A stretch of 64,000 bases of DNA from Halomonas eurihalina (GTDB lineage Bacteria > Pseudomonadota > Gammaproteobacteria > Pseudomonadales > Halomonadaceae), in the NCBI RefSeq assembly GCF_008274785.1, contig NZ_VTPU01000003.1, forward strand, positions 62,001 to 126,000, given 5' to 3'. The notes beneath the pieces are model-generated. The model searched no databases. It had not been told where the DNA came from and saw only the letters and a list, made by a program, of their open reading frames with translations. Below are positions 16,421 through 25,828 of the stretch, piece by piece. How positions within the stretch are numbered: the stretch's first letter is position 1; each line of letters begins with the position of its first letter. The position numbers and the translations under genes are program-made.

Positions 16421-17602
16421 ATGAGCCAGATCACCCCCGTCACCTGGGACGACCCCTTCCGCCTGATCGACCAGCTCGACGGGGAGGAGCGTCTGGTCCA
16501 GCAGACGGCCCGCGATTATTGCCAGGACAAGTTGCTGCCTCGGGTGCTGGAGGCCAATCGGCATGAGCGCTTCGACCGCGAGATCATGACCGAGATGGGC
16601 GAGCTGGGCCTGCTGGGTGCGACCATCGACGGCTATGGCTGCGCGGGCATGAACTACGTCAGCTATGGCCTGATCGCCCGCGAAGTGGAGCGGGTCGATT
16701 CCGGCTATCGCAGCGCCATGAGCGTGCAATCCAGCCTGGTGATGTATCCCATCCATGCCTTTGGCAGCGAGGCCCAGAAGGACCGCTACCTGCCTCGACT
16801 GGCAAGCGGCGAGTGGGTCGGTGCCTTCGGCCTCACCGAGCCGGACCATGGTTCGGACCCCGGCAGCATGTCCACGCGGGCCATACGCACCGAGAACGGC
16901 TGGCGGCTCAATGGCACCAAGACATGGATCACCAACTCGCCGATCGCCGATGTCTTCGTGGTCTGGGCGCGGGACGACGAGGGCCTGGTGCGCGGTTTCA
17001 TCCTCGAACGGGGCATGGAAGGCCTGTCGGCGCCCAAGATCGAGGGCAAGTTCAGCCTGCGTGCCTCGGTGACCGGCCAGATCGCCATGCAGGACGTCGA
17101 GATCGACGATGCTCAGCGGCTGCCGGGTGTGACCGGCCTCAAGGGGCCGTTTTCCTGCCTCAACCGTGCCCGCTACGGTATCGCCTGGGGCAGCATGGGC
17201 GCGGCCGAGGCCTGCTGGCATGCCGCGCGCGACTACACCCTGGAGCGCAAGCAATTCGGTCGCCCGCTGGCCGCTAACCAGTTGATCCAGAAGAAGCTCG
17301 CCGACATGCAGACCGAGATCGCCCTGGGGCTTCAGGCCGCCTTGAGGGCGGGGCGCATGATCGACGAAGGCCAACTGGTGCCCGAGGTCATCTCGCTGAT
17401 CAAGCGCAACAACTGCGGCAAGGCGCTGGATATCGCCCGTCAGGCCCGGGACATGCACGGCGGCAACGGCATCAGCGACGAATATCATGTGATCCGCCAT
17501 GTGATGAATCTTGAGGCGGTGAATACCTACGAAGGCACCCACGATGTGCATGCGTTGATTCTGGGCAGGGCTCAGACCGGCCTGCAGGCCTTCACTGGTT
17601 AG
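16421..17602 (+). CDS. gcdH: Glutaryl-CoA dehydrogenase
   Basis: 393 residues. Diagnostic blocks of the decarboxylating acyl-CoA dehydrogenases are present: [18 protein letters not shown] near residue 90, [14 protein letters not shown] near 138, [17 protein letters not shown], and [15 protein letters not shown] with [13 protein letters not shown] at the end, where the glutamate of YEGT is the catalytic base. It converts glutaryl-CoA to crotonyl-CoA and CO2 using FAD, in lysine, tryptophan or glutarate breakdown. GGAG lies 7 bases before the ATG. The CoA-transferase gene follows after 61 bases, the usual partnership for free glutarate use. Confidence 0.95.
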   Translation: MSQITPVTWDDPFRLIDQLDGEERLVQQTARDYCQDKLLPRVLEANRHERFDREIMTEMGELGLLGATIDGYGCAGMNYVSYGLIAREVERVDSGYRSAMSVQSSLVMYPIHAFGSEAQKDRYLPRLASGEWVGAFGLTEPDHGSDPGSMSTRAIRTENGWRLNGTKTWITNSPIADVFVVWARDDEGLVRGFILERGMEGLSAPKIEGKFSLRASVTGQIAMQDVEIDDAQRLPGVTGLKGPFSCLNRARYGIAWGSMGAAEACWHAARDYTLERKQFGRPLAANQLIQKKLADMQTEIALGLQAALRAGRMIDEGQLVPEVISLIKRNNCGKALDIARQARDMHGGNGISDEYHVIRHVMNLEAVNTYEGTHDVHALILGRAQTGLQAFTG

Positions 17603-17663
17603 GAAGTCGCAAGCGGCTTTCCGCCGAGACCTCAGGACTCTGCACATTCTGCAAGGAACCAAC

Positions 17664-18869
17664 ATGAGCGGACCGCTGGAAGGCGTTGTGGTGCTGGACA
17701 TGTCGCGGGTGCTGGCCGGCCCCTGGGCCGGTCAGTTGCTCGCCGACATGGGCGCCCGGGTCATCAAGATCGAGCATCCCGAACGCGGCGATGATACCCG
17801 TGGCTGGGGGCCGCCCTGGTGGGAAGGCGAAGCGGATGCCGAGCGGCTGGCCGCCTATTACCTGTGTGCCAATCGCGGCAAGCGCTCGCTGGCCGTGGAT
17901 ATCGCCACCGAGGGAGGCCAAGCGCTGGTTCGGGAACTGGCCGCCGGCGCCGATGTGCTGCTCGAGAACTTCAAGGTCGGTGGTCTCGCCAAGTACGGGC
18001 TGGACCCGGCAAGCCTGCGCGAGCGCAATCCACGCCTGATCGCCTGCTCGATCACCGGGTTCGGGCAGGACGGCCCCTACGCCGGACGGGCCGGCTACGA
18101 TTTCATGATCCAGGCCATGGGTGGGCTGATGAGCCTGACCGGCGAGCCCGATGGCATGCCGATGAAAACGGGCGTGGCCATCACCGATGTGATGACCGGC
18201 CTCTATGCCACCATCGGGATTCTGGCGGCGCTTCACGAACGTCGCTCGACCGGTGTCGGGCGACACATCGACGTGGCGCTGCTCGACGTTCAGGTGGCGA
18301 CGTTGGCCAACCAGGCCTTGAATGCCCTGGTGACGGGGGAAAACCCCGCACGCCACGGCAATGCCCATCCCAATATCGTGCCTTACCAGGCCTTCGCCTG
18401 TGCCGATGGCTATCTGGTCCTGACCGTGGGCAACGACGCCCAGTTCTCCCGGCTGGCGGGGCTGCTGGGTCACCCGGAATGGGCCGAGGATACGGCCTTT
18501 GCCACCAACGCCGCCCGGGTGGCGCATCGCGATGCGCTGGTGCCGAAGATCGCCTCGGTCTTCCTGACGCGAGGGCGCGATGCCTGGCTCGCCGACCTGG
18601 AGGCGCAAGGCATTCCGGCCGGTCCCATCAATACGCTTAGCGAGGCCTTTGCCGATCCGCAGGTTCGCCACCGTGGCCTATACCGCGAGCTCTCGCGAGA
18701 AGGCCAGAGCCTGCCCCAGGTGGCCAACCCGTTGCGCTTCGATGGCAGAAGCGCCACCAGCGACACGCCGCCGCCGGCACTCGGCCAGGATAGCGATGCC
18801 GTGCTGGCCGAGATGGGGCTTTCCGTCGAGGAGATCGACGAACTGAGGCGGCGCGGTATCGTGCGGTGA
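17664..18869 (+). CDS. CaiB/BaiF class III CoA-transferase, probable glutarate CoA-transferase
   Basis: 401 residues. Opening block LEGVVVLDMSRVLAGPWAGQ, the acyl-CoA-binding ADVLLENFKVG near residue 95, and GYDFMIQAMGGLMSLTGEPDG near residue 147 are class III transferase features. The conserved aspartate serving as acyl acceptor is most likely the D of AGYDFMIQ. The location directly after gcdH parallels the SUGCT-type enzymes that charge glutarate from succinyl-CoA or 3-hydroxymethylglutaryl-CoA. Donor choice is inference. AAGGAA precedes the ATG. Confidence 0.88.
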   Translation: MSGPLEGVVVLDMSRVLAGPWAGQLLADMGARVIKIEHPERGDDTRGWGPPWWEGEADAERLAAYYLCANRGKRSLAVDIATEGGQALVRELAAGADVLLENFKVGGLAKYGLDPASLRERNPRLIACSITGFGQDGPYAGRAGYDFMIQAMGGLMSLTGEPDGMPMKTGVAITDVMTGLYATIGILAALHERRSTGVGRHIDVALLDVQVATLANQALNALVTGENPARHGNAHPNIVPYQAFACADGYLVLTVGNDAQFSRLAGLLGHPEWAEDTAFATNAARVAHRDALVPKIASVFLTRGRDAWLADLEAQGIPAGPINTLSEAFADPQVRHRGLYRELSREGQSLPQVANPLRFDGRSATSDTPPPALGQDSDAVLAEMGLSVEEIDELRRRGIVR

Positions 18870-18901
18870 TGCCGGTCCGGCGCAAGGGCGCTGGGCGTCT
18901 A

Positions 18902-20008
18902 TCAGGTCAGGTGGTTGTCCCAGCGGATGGCCAGCGACTCGAGTTGTTGTGGTGCGCTGCCGTCGCCGCCGACCCGGTAGAGGCCGCCGCGGCCGGAGGA
19001 GACCAGAAAACCGCCCCGTCCGTCACAGCGGGCGCCGGCCGCGTCGGGCAGATGATGGCTGGCCAGCAGCCGGCCATCCCGGCTGTCGATCAATAGCACA
19101 CGGTGGCCGCGCGGGGCGGTGATCAGCGCACGGGGCGTGCTCCGGGCGATAGCAATGCTGGCCGTGTACTGGCGCAGCTCGTCGGTGAGTGGGCCGGGCA
19201 AGGCGATCTCGGAAAACTCGCCCTGTGGGGAGAGCCGGGCGATCAGGGGGCGTCGTTCCCACTCCGGCCCTTGATACTGGTAGCCGGCGATCACGGTGCC
19301 GTCGGCGCCCACATCGAGATGCCGGCAACTGAGCTGGTGGTGGCTGGGGGCGTGGCGGGCCGATATCTTGCCGCTCTCGCGGTCCATCAGCACGAGCGCG
19401 GAGGCCATGTCGTCGAGGTTGAGCTTGGCGCGTCCGTAGTCGGGATGCGTACGGATGCCGCCGAGGCCGATCGCCAGGGTTCGGCCATCCGGCATCAGGC
19501 GCAGTTCGTGGGGCCCGATGCCATCCAGGGGCAGGTCATGGTGATGCGCATAGTCTCGTTCGGCGTCGTAGACGCGCACCAGGCCGGTGGCGTCCTCGAT
19601 GCGGTTGGCGGTGACGTAGAGGTAGCGTCCGTTCGGCTCGAAGATGCCATGACCGTAGAAATGGTGGCCGGGCCCGGCATCGACTCGGGCGACCTCGTCT
19701 CGGGCATCGCCGTCGATGACATGCAGCGAACGGCCCGGACGCCGGGCGAAGAGTACCGCCTGGGCGCTGTCGGGGCGCAGACAGCCGCCATGGCAGCGCT
19801 CCGAGACCGCGATGCGAAAGGAGCGGCCATCCTCGGGCGAGATGGCCTGAATGCAGTGACGTCCCTCGGCATCGTCCACGGCACTGAACAACCAGTGTGC
19901 CTGCTGGCGGCCCGGCAGGGCCCAGCCAAGGCTGGGCAGCCCCAGCGCCCCGAAGCCGACGAGTCCCGTCTTGAGAAGATCCCGCCTGTGCACGGCCTCA
20001 GTCTCCAT
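18902..20008 (-). CDS. DUF1513 protein of imelysin cluster (exported beta-propeller-like)
   Basis: 368 residues when started at the ATG overlapping the end of the upstream imelysin gene by 11 bases. The N-terminus has a twin-arginine-like sequence HRRDLLKTGLVGFGALGLP, then repeated blade-like segments (HFYGHGIFEPNGRYLYVTAN, IGPHELRLMPDGRTLAIGLG, HQLSCRHLDVGADGTVIAGY) rich in histidines. DUF1513 proteins occur as the last gene of imelysin/di-heme clusters linked to iron limitation. The protein is likely periplasmic; its biochemical role is unknown to me. Stop and start overlap suggests coupled translation. Confidence 0.85.
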   Translation of the reverse strand: METEAVHRRDLLKTGLVGFGALGLPSLGWALPGRQQAHWLFSAVDDAEGRHCIQAISPEDGRSFRIAVSERCHGGCLRPDSAQAVLFARRPGRSLHVIDGDARDEVARVDAGPGHHFYGHGIFEPNGRYLYVTANRIEDATGLVRVYDAERDYAHHHDLPLDGIGPHELRLMPDGRTLAIGLGGIRTHPDYGRAKLNLDDMASALVLMDRESGKISARHAPSHHQLSCRHLDVGADGTVIAGYQYQGPEWERRPLIARLSPQGEFSEIALPGPLTDELRQYTASIAIARSTPRALITAPRGHRVLLIDSRDGRLLASHHLPDAAGARCDGRGGFLVSSGRGGLYRVGGDGSAPQQLESLAIRWDNHLT

Positions 20009-21029
20009 CGCTGGCGTTGAAGCCTCGTACCAGTCCCAGGGTTCCGCCGATCTCTTCGAGCTGGCGGCGCAACTGGCCAACCTGGACGTAGAGGCCCTGC
20101 AGGTCGCTGAAGGCGGCGGAATCATCGAGGATTGGGGCGAGGCCGGGTGACATCTCGGCGGCGCGATGGCGCGTGCGGTCCAGCAATTCCCGGAAGTCGT
20201 CGGCCAGCTCGGCCTGACCGCGGCTTGAGAGCAGCGTCTTGAGCCCCGGCAGGAAGGTGTCTTCGAGCCCGTGCAGGGTGCCCTCGATCAGGCGAATCGA
20301 ACGGCCGCTGCGCCAGGCCTCGGCCAGGTAGCCGTTGGCAGCGCCGCCGGTCAGCCCCATGGGATCGCCCAGGCGCTTGTCTTCCAGGGTTTCCAGGGCA
20401 CGCAGGGCGCCATGCAGGGTGGCATCGGTGTAACTCCGGGTGGTGCGATAGTGTTCCGCGAAGCGTTGCCAGTCGCTGCGCAGGGCGCTGGTACCATCCG
20501 CCAGGTGATTGGCGATGGCCTTCATCAGGCCACAGGCGACGGGCTGCGACAGGGTATTGGCCTTCATGTGCTCATCGAAGAGCAGGTATTCGAGGGCCGG
20601 AAACCCCTGGGTGGCGACACTGTCGCCGGCGATCTGTTCGGCGGTGGGGGGCTGGTCGGCCGCGAGCCAGGCCTGCATCTTGCGACCGACCAGGTTCTTG
20701 CGGTCGGGCCAGAACTGGAGCTGCCAGGCACGGCTCTGCTGCTCGATGGGCCCGAAGTCGACGAAGCGCACGGCTTGCCAGGCCTGGTAGGCATCCATCC
20801 AGTCCTGATTCAGGCGTTTGCGATGCGGTGTGTCGGGCTGCTGGCAGAAGCGGATCGCGCTGGCTTCCAGGCGCTCGCTGGCATCGCTCAGCACGCCGTA
20901 GCGTTGATCGATGGCCTGGTACCAGCGTTCCCGGGCCTGGGCAGTGTCCTCATTGGCCATCAGCGGGGCGGTAGCCAGGGTGAGGGCGGCAAGGCCGATT
21001 CGCCCCAGTCGTTTGAACACGTCGGTCAC
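19998..21029 (-). CDS. Imelysin-family protein (second copy in cluster)
   Basis: 343 residues with a signal peptide (residues 1-25, ending ATAPLMA). Imelysin (M75-like) helices follow: WYQAIDQRYGVLSDASERL, WMDAYQAWQAVRFVDFGPIE, and GFPALEYLLFDE near residue 145, which occupies the place of the canonical GxHxxE motif but has Pro instead of His. The departure suggests loss of a metal ligand or a distinct role from the other imelysin at 22551. It lies 2 bases after the di-heme gene, so they are co-transcribed. Predicted periplasmic. Confidence 0.85.
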   Translation of the reverse strand: MTDVFKRLGRIGLAALTLATAPLMANEDTAQARERWYQAIDQRYGVLSDASERLEASAIRFCQQPDTPHRKRLNQDWMDAYQAWQAVRFVDFGPIEQQSRAWQLQFWPDRKNLVGRKMQAWLAADQPPTAEQIAGDSVATQGFPALEYLLFDEHMKANTLSQPVACGLMKAIANHLADGTSALRSDWQRFAEHYRTTRSYTDATLHGALRALETLEDKRLGDPMGLTGGAANGYLAEAWRSGRSIRLIEGTLHGLEDTFLPGLKTLLSSRGQAELADDFRELLDRTRHRAAEMSPGLAPILDDSAAFSDLQGLYVQVGQLRRQLEEIGGTLGLVRGFNASDGD

Positions 21030-21031
21030 CT

Positions 21032-22441
21032 CTACAAGGATTCAAGAAAGCGGATCAGTTCGTGGCGACGCTCGGCCGGCAGGGCGCGGTAGGCGGCGGC
21101 GCTGGTGTCGGACTCGCCGCGATGCCAGAGAATGGCCTCTTCCAGGGTGCGAGCGCGGCCGTCATGGAGAAAGCCCGCACGCGGGTTCACGGCCTGGGTC
21201 AGGCCGATGCCCCACAGCGGGGAGGTGCGCCATTCCTGGCCGTTGGCCGCGAACTCGGGGCGGCCGTCGGCTAGTGCCTCGCCCATGTCGTGCAGCAACA
21301 GGTCGCTGTAGGGCCAGATCGTCTGGCCGGCCAGGGCGGCGCGTTCGGTATCCTGCGGCGTCTGCTGGCGTGGTGTATGACAAGCGGCGCAGCCGATCTC
21401 GTTGAAGGTCTCGGCGCCGGCCCGGACCCGAGGGTCGTCCATGTCGCGGCGGGCCGGAACGGCCAGGCTGCCGGCATAGAAGGTCACGAAGCCCGCGATC
21501 TTGTCGCTGACCTCGGGCGCGCCGCCGTCGGGATAGCGGTCACACGCCTGGCTCGGCGTGCAGTCGGTGCCGGGGACCAGATTCGAGGTCAGCCCCATGT
21601 CGCCGGCGAAGGCTTCCAGGCTCTGTTGCTCGATGCTCGGTTCGCCCGCCTTCCAGCCGAAGCGCCCGATGACGGTTTTGCCGCGTTGCCTATCCCAGAC
21701 CCGGTTGACCCGCCCCGAGATGCCATCGTTATCGGCATCCTCGGGATCGGCGGCGGCTTCGAGGGCTTCGGCGGGCAGGGCCTCGAGAAGGCCCAGGCCG
21801 ATCATCGGCGGCGCCACGCGAGGCGATATCTGCAGGTCTTCCGGCAGCGGGCCGTAGGCGGGAGCGCCAATGGCGTAATGCGGTTCGCGCAGGGTGACGA
21901 TTTCGCCGTCGTCGAGGTGAACGTCGTGCTCGGTGTAGCGCAACTGCATCTCGCCCTCGGGCTCGGCGCCGGAAATGGCGGCGGTCTGCAATTGACGGCC
22001 ATAGCCGGGGACGGGGCGTACGCCCAGGCGTGTCAGGGTGCCGTCATCGGCTCCTTCGTCGGGCAACGAGAGACGCAGGAAGAGCGACACGGCGCGTTCG
22101 TCGCCGCTTGGTGGATGTCCACGGCCATCCTTGATGTGGCATCCCTGACAACTGTTGGTGTTGATCAGGGGGCCCAGACCGTCCCGTGCTTCGGTGCTGG
22201 ACGGCGCCTCCACCCAGGGGTTGCGGAAGAAGCTGTTGCCGACGCTGAAATCGAGACGCTGGGTCATGGCCATGTTGTCGAGCGGCAGCGAATAGGCGTT
22301 GTGATCGAATTGCTGAACCGTGCCGTCGCCGCCGGTCATGGGCGTTTCCTGGATCGGCGGCGGAGCGGCGCTGGCCAGGCCGGGGCCGGCCAGGATCAGC
22401 AAGGCGAGCAGTGAGCGCGCGAGGGAGGGCAAAGGTGTCAT
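21032..22441 (-). CDS. Di-heme oxidoreductase family protein (DUF1111)
   Basis: 469 residues with a Sec signal peptide (RSLLALLILAGPGLASA). Two c-type heme sites are visible: CQGCH near residue 95 and CAACH near residue 355, each a CxxCH; the latter sits in a cytochrome-c-like domain. Family blocks NSFFRNPWVEAPSS and RFGWKAGEPSIEQQ fit the so-called thiol-oxidoreductase (DUF1111) family. It is probably a periplasmic electron-transfer enzyme working with the flanking imelysins. The exact substrate is not known. Confidence 0.9.
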   Translation of the reverse strand: MTPLPSLARSLLALLILAGPGLASAAPPPIQETPMTGGDGTVQQFDHNAYSLPLDNMAMTQRLDFSVGNSFFRNPWVEAPSSTEARDGLGPLINTNSCQGCHIKDGRGHPPSGDERAVSLFLRLSLPDEGADDGTLTRLGVRPVPGYGRQLQTAAISGAEPEGEMQLRYTEHDVHLDDGEIVTLREPHYAIGAPAYGPLPEDLQISPRVAPPMIGLGLLEALPAEALEAAADPEDADNDGISGRVNRVWDRQRGKTVIGRFGWKAGEPSIEQQSLEAFAGDMGLTSNLVPGTDCTPSQACDRYPDGGAPEVSDKIAGFVTFYAGSLAVPARRDMDDPRVRAGAETFNEIGCAACHTPRQQTPQDTERAALAGQTIWPYSDLLLHDMGEALADGRPEFAANGQEWRTSPLWGIGLTQAVNPRAGFLHDGRARTLEEAILWHRGESDTSAAAYRALPAERRHELIRFLESL

Positions 22442-22550
22442 CTTCGGGCCTTGCGGTCACGGCGCTGGCCGTCGCCAGCGGGACTGGCGGCGGCCGGGTG
22501 AGACACACGATGTTGGTGGTCTTCGGGCACGATGCGACTCGGAAGGCCTG

Positions 22551-23834
22551 TCAGAAAGTGTGTCCGGCATCGTCCGACTGCAGCGAGTTCACGCCGAGTT
22601 CGTCTGCCGCCTTCTCGATGGAACCGGTCTGGGTGACCAACGCCAGGATAGCGTTGTTGACCAGCTCTGTGCCCTGTTCGTTCCCGGGGGCGATCATCAT
22701 GTCGAAGGCCATGGGGTCCTGTTCGGCTTCGGCGGCCTGTTTGAGGGCTTCGAGCTCGTCCATGCTGCTGGCGAGTTGGGCCTTCAGAGTGTCGTCGAGG
22801 GCGCTGTCCCTGGTGGCGACCAGGTCGGACAGTGAAGGGCCTTCCAGGGTCGAGCCGTCGAGGCGCTGGTAGCGACCGGTGTAGACGTTCTGGATGCCCT
22901 GGCCGTTGTAGTAATGGGAGTTGTGGGTGTTGTCGCTGAAACAGTCGTGCTCGTCCTCGACGGAGTTGGCTTCCAGGGCGACTTTCATGCGTTCGCCGGC
23001 CAGCTCGCCCAGCGACAGCGAGCCCATGCCGAACAGCATGCGGCGCAGGCCTTCCTCGGGAGATTCGGCCAGCAAGGCCTGGCGGTAATTGTCGTCTGAG
23101 TCCGGTGCCCATTGGGCGACCATCCATTCGAGATCGCTGACCAGCAGGTCGGAGGCGGCGTCGAGGTAGGCGCCGCGGCGGTCGCAATGGCCATGCGTGC
23201 AGGCCTCGCCGCTCATGTAATCGCTGGCGGGGCGTTCGCCGTTACCGGCCTCGAAGCCGTGCCGGTCCTGACCCCAGAGCAGAAATTCGATGGCGTGATA
23301 GCCGGAGGCGACATTGGCTTCTGAGCCACCGATCTCGTTGAGGTCAGCCAGCAGATCGGGCGTCAGTTCGCTGACGTCGACGGTCTCGCCGCCGACCTGG
23401 ATGCTCTGGTTGGCGATGATGTTGGCGGTGGCGCCGGCATTGCCCAGCTCATGTTGATAGTCGTCGCTGGCGACGTAGTCGATCATTCCTTCGTCCAGCG
23501 GCCAGGCATTGAGTTGCCCCTCCCAGTCGTCGACCACCGCATTGCCGAAGCGAAAGACCTCGCTCTGTTGATAGGGAACGCGCGCCTCGACCCAGGCCTG
23601 GCGGGCCGCCGCCAGGGTCTCGTTGTTCGGGTCGGCGAGCAGGGCGTCGATGCGTTCGTCGAGGGTGCGGGCGGCAACCAGGGCATCCTGGTAGTTGGCG
23701 TGTGCCAGGTCGGCGTAGTGGCCGACGACCTGCTCGGCGGTGGTCTTGCCGTCGGTGGCCATGGCGGTGACCGGGAAGAGAGTGGCCAGAACGATGATGC
23801 AGGGCAGGGGGCGTGGCGCAAAGCAGGTTGGCAT
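22551..23834 (-). CDS. Imelysin family protein, iron-regulated type
   Basis: 427 residues with a signal peptide to about residue 26 (VTAMATDG). The imelysin motif GYHAIEFLLWGQD near residue 178 carries the GxHxxE triad intact. Other blocks: AWVEARVPYQQSEVFRFGN, GQLNAWPLDEGMIDYV, and CFSDNTHNSHYYNGQGIQNV near residue 305. It matches the IrpA-like iron-regulated proteins of gammaproteobacteria, exported and probably metal-binding. It is the first gene of the minus-strand imelysin cluster; 109 bases separate it from the di-heme gene. Confidence 0.9.
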   Translation of the reverse strand: MPTCFAPRPLPCIIVLATLFPVTAMATDGKTTAEQVVGHYADLAHANYQDALVAARTLDERIDALLADPNNETLAAARQAWVEARVPYQQSEVFRFGNAVVDDWEGQLNAWPLDEGMIDYVASDDYQHELGNAGATANIIANQSIQVGGETVDVSELTPDLLADLNEIGGSEANVASGYHAIEFLLWGQDRHGFEAGNGERPASDYMSGEACTHGHCDRRGAYLDAASDLLVSDLEWMVAQWAPDSDDNYRQALLAESPEEGLRRMLFGMGSLSLGELAGERMKVALEANSVEDEHDCFSDNTHNSHYYNGQGIQNVYTGRYQRLDGSTLEGPSLSDLVATRDSALDDTLKAQLASSMDELEALKQAAEAEQDPMAFDMMIAPGNEQGTELVNNAILALVTQTGSIEKAADELGVNSLQSDDAGHTF

Positions 23835-23919
23835 GTCGGCATCCTTGTTCGAATTCAGCGCGTGAGCGTTCGGGAGATCAGGGGAGGGGCAGGTTCGATG
23901 ACCACCGTCCAGTGATCAC

Positions 23920-23950
23920 AATATAGTGGAACGATAACCAATCTCGCCAA
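23920..23950 (-). promoter_or_regulatory. Candidate promoter of imelysin cluster
   Basis: On the minus strand TTGGCG and TATATT are 19 bases apart and 86 bases before the imelysin start. An AT-rich block just upstream (23953-23978) could be a Fur-type site but matches the consensus only loosely. Confidence 0.3.
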
Positions 23951-23982
23951 TGGATGCGAATGCGATTTCCTATTATTTATGT

Positions 23983-24052
23983 GAGCGACGAGCGACGAGC
24001 GACGAGCGACGAGATGCGAGATGCGAGATGCGAGCTACGAGATGCGAGGTGC
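23983..24052. repeat. Heptanucleotide array (GAGCGAC/GAGATGC-type), 10 units
   Basis: Four GAGCGAC units, three GAGATGC, one GAGCTAC, one GAGATGC and one GAGGTGC follow each other with strict 7-base spacing. The array lies between the 3' end of ppsR and the promoter region of the imelysin cluster. Confidence 0.9.
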
Positions 24053-24128
24053 GAACCCCTTGCCTTCGAGTCGTGAGGCCAAGGGGCTCGGGCCTGCCAT
24101 TTTGCTGCCAGCCGCTCGTGTCTCGAGC

Positions 24129-24962
24129 CTAACGGGGCGAGAAGCGTCGATTGATGCCCGTCTCGGCGATCATGCGGGTGGAGATCTCTTCCACCGAGAA
24201 GCGCGTGGTGTCGATGAAGGGAATGTGCATGCGGCGGTAGAGCGCCTCGGCCTGGGTCACTTCCTGCACGCATTGATCCATCGAGCTGTAACGGCTGTTG
24301 GGGCGGCGTTCGTGGCGGATCGCCGCCAGGCGGCGCGGGTCGATGGTCAGGCCGAACAGCTTGTGGCGATGCGGTTCGAGCACTGGAGGAAGCTTGAGCT
24401 TGCCGGTCTCGTCGAGGTCATCCTCGGTGAGCGGGTAGTTGGCGGCGCGAATGCCGAACTGCAGGGCCAGGTAGAGTGATGAGGGCGTCTTGCCGCAGCG
24501 CGAAACGCCAACCAGGATGATGTCGGCCTGGTCGTACTGGTGAGTACGGGCGCCGTCATCGTTGTCCAGGGCGAAGTGCACCGACTGGATGCGGTCCATG
24601 TAGACGTCGTCGCTGCCGATGGCGTGGGTGCGGCCCACGCTGTAGGACGAGTGGGTCGCCAGCTCCTGTTCCAGCGGCTCGAGGAAGGTGGAGAAGATGT
24701 CGACCTTGAAGCCGGGGGCTTCCCGGATCACGCTGCGGATCTCGCTATCGACGATGGTGTCGATGATGATCGGTTGTTCGCCGTCCTTGACGGCCGTGGA
24801 CTCGATGATCGCGGCCAACTGGTGCGCCTTCTCCACGCTGTCGATGTAGGGCTTGGTGATCATGCGGATCTCGACGTTCTCGAATTGCGCGAGCAGGCTG
24901 CGACCGAGGCTCTCGGCGGTGATGCCGGTGCCGTCGGAGATGAAGAAGGCGGTACGTGTCAT
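24129..24962 (-). CDS. ppsR: PEP synthase regulatory protein (kinase/pyrophosphorylase)
   Basis: 277 residues from the ATG of [20 protein letters not shown]; an upstream in-frame ATG adds 17 residues without support. The nucleotide-binding loop is [17 protein letters not shown] near residue 150, and [15 protein letters not shown] is the other DUF299 block. PpsR phosphorylates a threonine of PEP synthase with ADP to switch it off and removes it by Pi-dependent pyrophosphorylysis. Its target gene ppsA lies divergently 870 bases away, but here a higBA pair occupies the space between them. Confidence 0.95.
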   Translation of the reverse strand: MTRTAFFISDGTGITAESLGRSLLAQFENVEIRMITKPYIDSVEKAHQLAAIIESTAVKDGEQPIIIDTIVDSEIRSVIREAPGFKVDIFSTFLEPLEQELATHSSYSVGRTHAIGSDDVYMDRIQSVHFALDNDDGARTHQYDQADIILVGVSRCGKTPSSLYLALQFGIRAANYPLTEDDLDETGKLKLPPVLEPHRHKLFGLTIDPRRLAAIRHERRPNSRYSSMDQCVQEVTQAEALYRRMHIPFIDTTRFSVEEISTRMIAETGINRRFSPR

Positions 24963-25035
24963 GGGGCTCTCGAGTCTGTTGGTTGGTCGGCGTATTGTCG
25001 GGGCGGCGCGCAAGCTTCTCTATCTCATCTTCACT

Positions 25036-25326
25036 TCAAGCCAGCTTGGTGAAACGCTCGATGGGCGGTTGGGAGCGGTGTTCGGCCTGCCACAGGTCGT
25101 AATCGCCTTGCGCCGCCAGCCAGGTGCGTGCCTGGCCGATACCTGCCCGCTCCAGGCGAACGGCCAGGTCGGGGCTGATCGGTGCGTGCCCGTGCAGAAT
25201 CCGCGACAGCGTTTCCCGGGCCAGCCCCAGGCGACGTGCCATTTCCGTCACGCTGATGTCCAGCGCCGGCAAGACGTCTTCGCGCAATGTCTCACCGGGG
25301 TGCGGGGGGTTGTGCATGCGAGTCAT
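25036..25326 (-). CDS. higA: HigA-type antitoxin (HTH XRE)
   Basis: 96 residues. The N-terminus [20 protein letters not shown] is the standard HigA opening, and the helix-turn-helix is [19 protein letters not shown]. It neutralises HigB and represses the operon through a palindrome near the promoter. It begins 10 bases after the higB stop, giving the typical toxin-first order. Confidence 0.93.
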   Translation of the reverse strand: MTRMHNPPHPGETLREDVLPALDISVTEMARRLGLARETLSRILHGHAPISPDLAVRLERAGIGQARTWLAAQGDYDLWQAEHRSQPPIERFTKLA

Positions 25327-25336
25327 GAGCCACCTC

Positions 25337-25615
25337 CTAGTGATAGTCCAGATAATCGACCAGTTCGACGTCTGGCCCCGTGAAACGGAAGATCACCCGC
25401 CAGTTGCCGCTTACGGTAATCGACCAGAATCCGGTCTGTTCGCCTTTCAACGCATGCAGCCGCCAGCCTGGCAGATTCACCGCTTCAGGGCCTTCGGCAT
25501 GGTCGAGCAGCGCCAGAATGCGCCCCAGGCGCTTGGCATGGTCGGCGCGGACTCCCTTGGTCGTGCCTGTCTCGAAGAAGGCGCGTAGACCCTTGTGCCG
25601 AAAGCTGATGATCAT
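25337..25615 (-). CDS. higB: HigB-type toxin (RelE superfamily mRNase)
   Basis: 92 residues, [20 protein letters not shown] at the start and [12 protein letters not shown] with VDYLDYH at the end, as in HigB ribosome-dependent mRNA endonucleases. [19 protein letters not shown] is the conserved middle. The gene precedes higA. The pair lies between ppsR and ppsA, which are commonly adjacent in gammaproteobacteria, so this is probably an insertion that kept both flanking genes intact. Confidence 0.93.
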   Translation of the reverse strand: MIISFRHKGLRAFFETGTTKGVRADHAKRLGRILALLDHAEGPEAVNLPGWRLHALKGEQTGFWSITVSGNWRVIFRFTGPDVELVDYLDYH

Positions 25616-25623
25616 GCCTGAAT

Positions 25624-25642
25624 TGTGACGTATTGCATCACA
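25624..25642. promoter_or_regulatory. Inverted repeat upstream of higB, probable HigA operator
   Basis: TGTGA and TCACA flank a 9-base spacer, ending 9 bases upstream of higB's start. The position overlaps the expected promoter and suits autorepression by HigA. Confidence 0.45.
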
Positions 25643-25828
25643 CTGGGCAAGCCTTCATCGGTGTCCTTCACTACATAAACATCACGAATCCGCAGAATGT
25701 TGTAAAAAACCTCCAGTGACTTCGATGTTAGACCAATGGCGAATATGGAAGGCCGCTGGTAGAGTCGCCAGCATCCATTCATGACGGCGTGTCATGGGCT
25801 ATCAGGCGTCGACATCCAAGGGGGTTGC

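Noticed and set aside
23953..23978. Fur box upstream of the imelysin cluster
   Set aside because: AT-rich and suitably placed, but only a loose match to the consensus; not listed as a separate site.
23983..24052. CRISPR array
   Set aside because: The repeats are contiguous 7-base units without spacers, and no cas gene is present.
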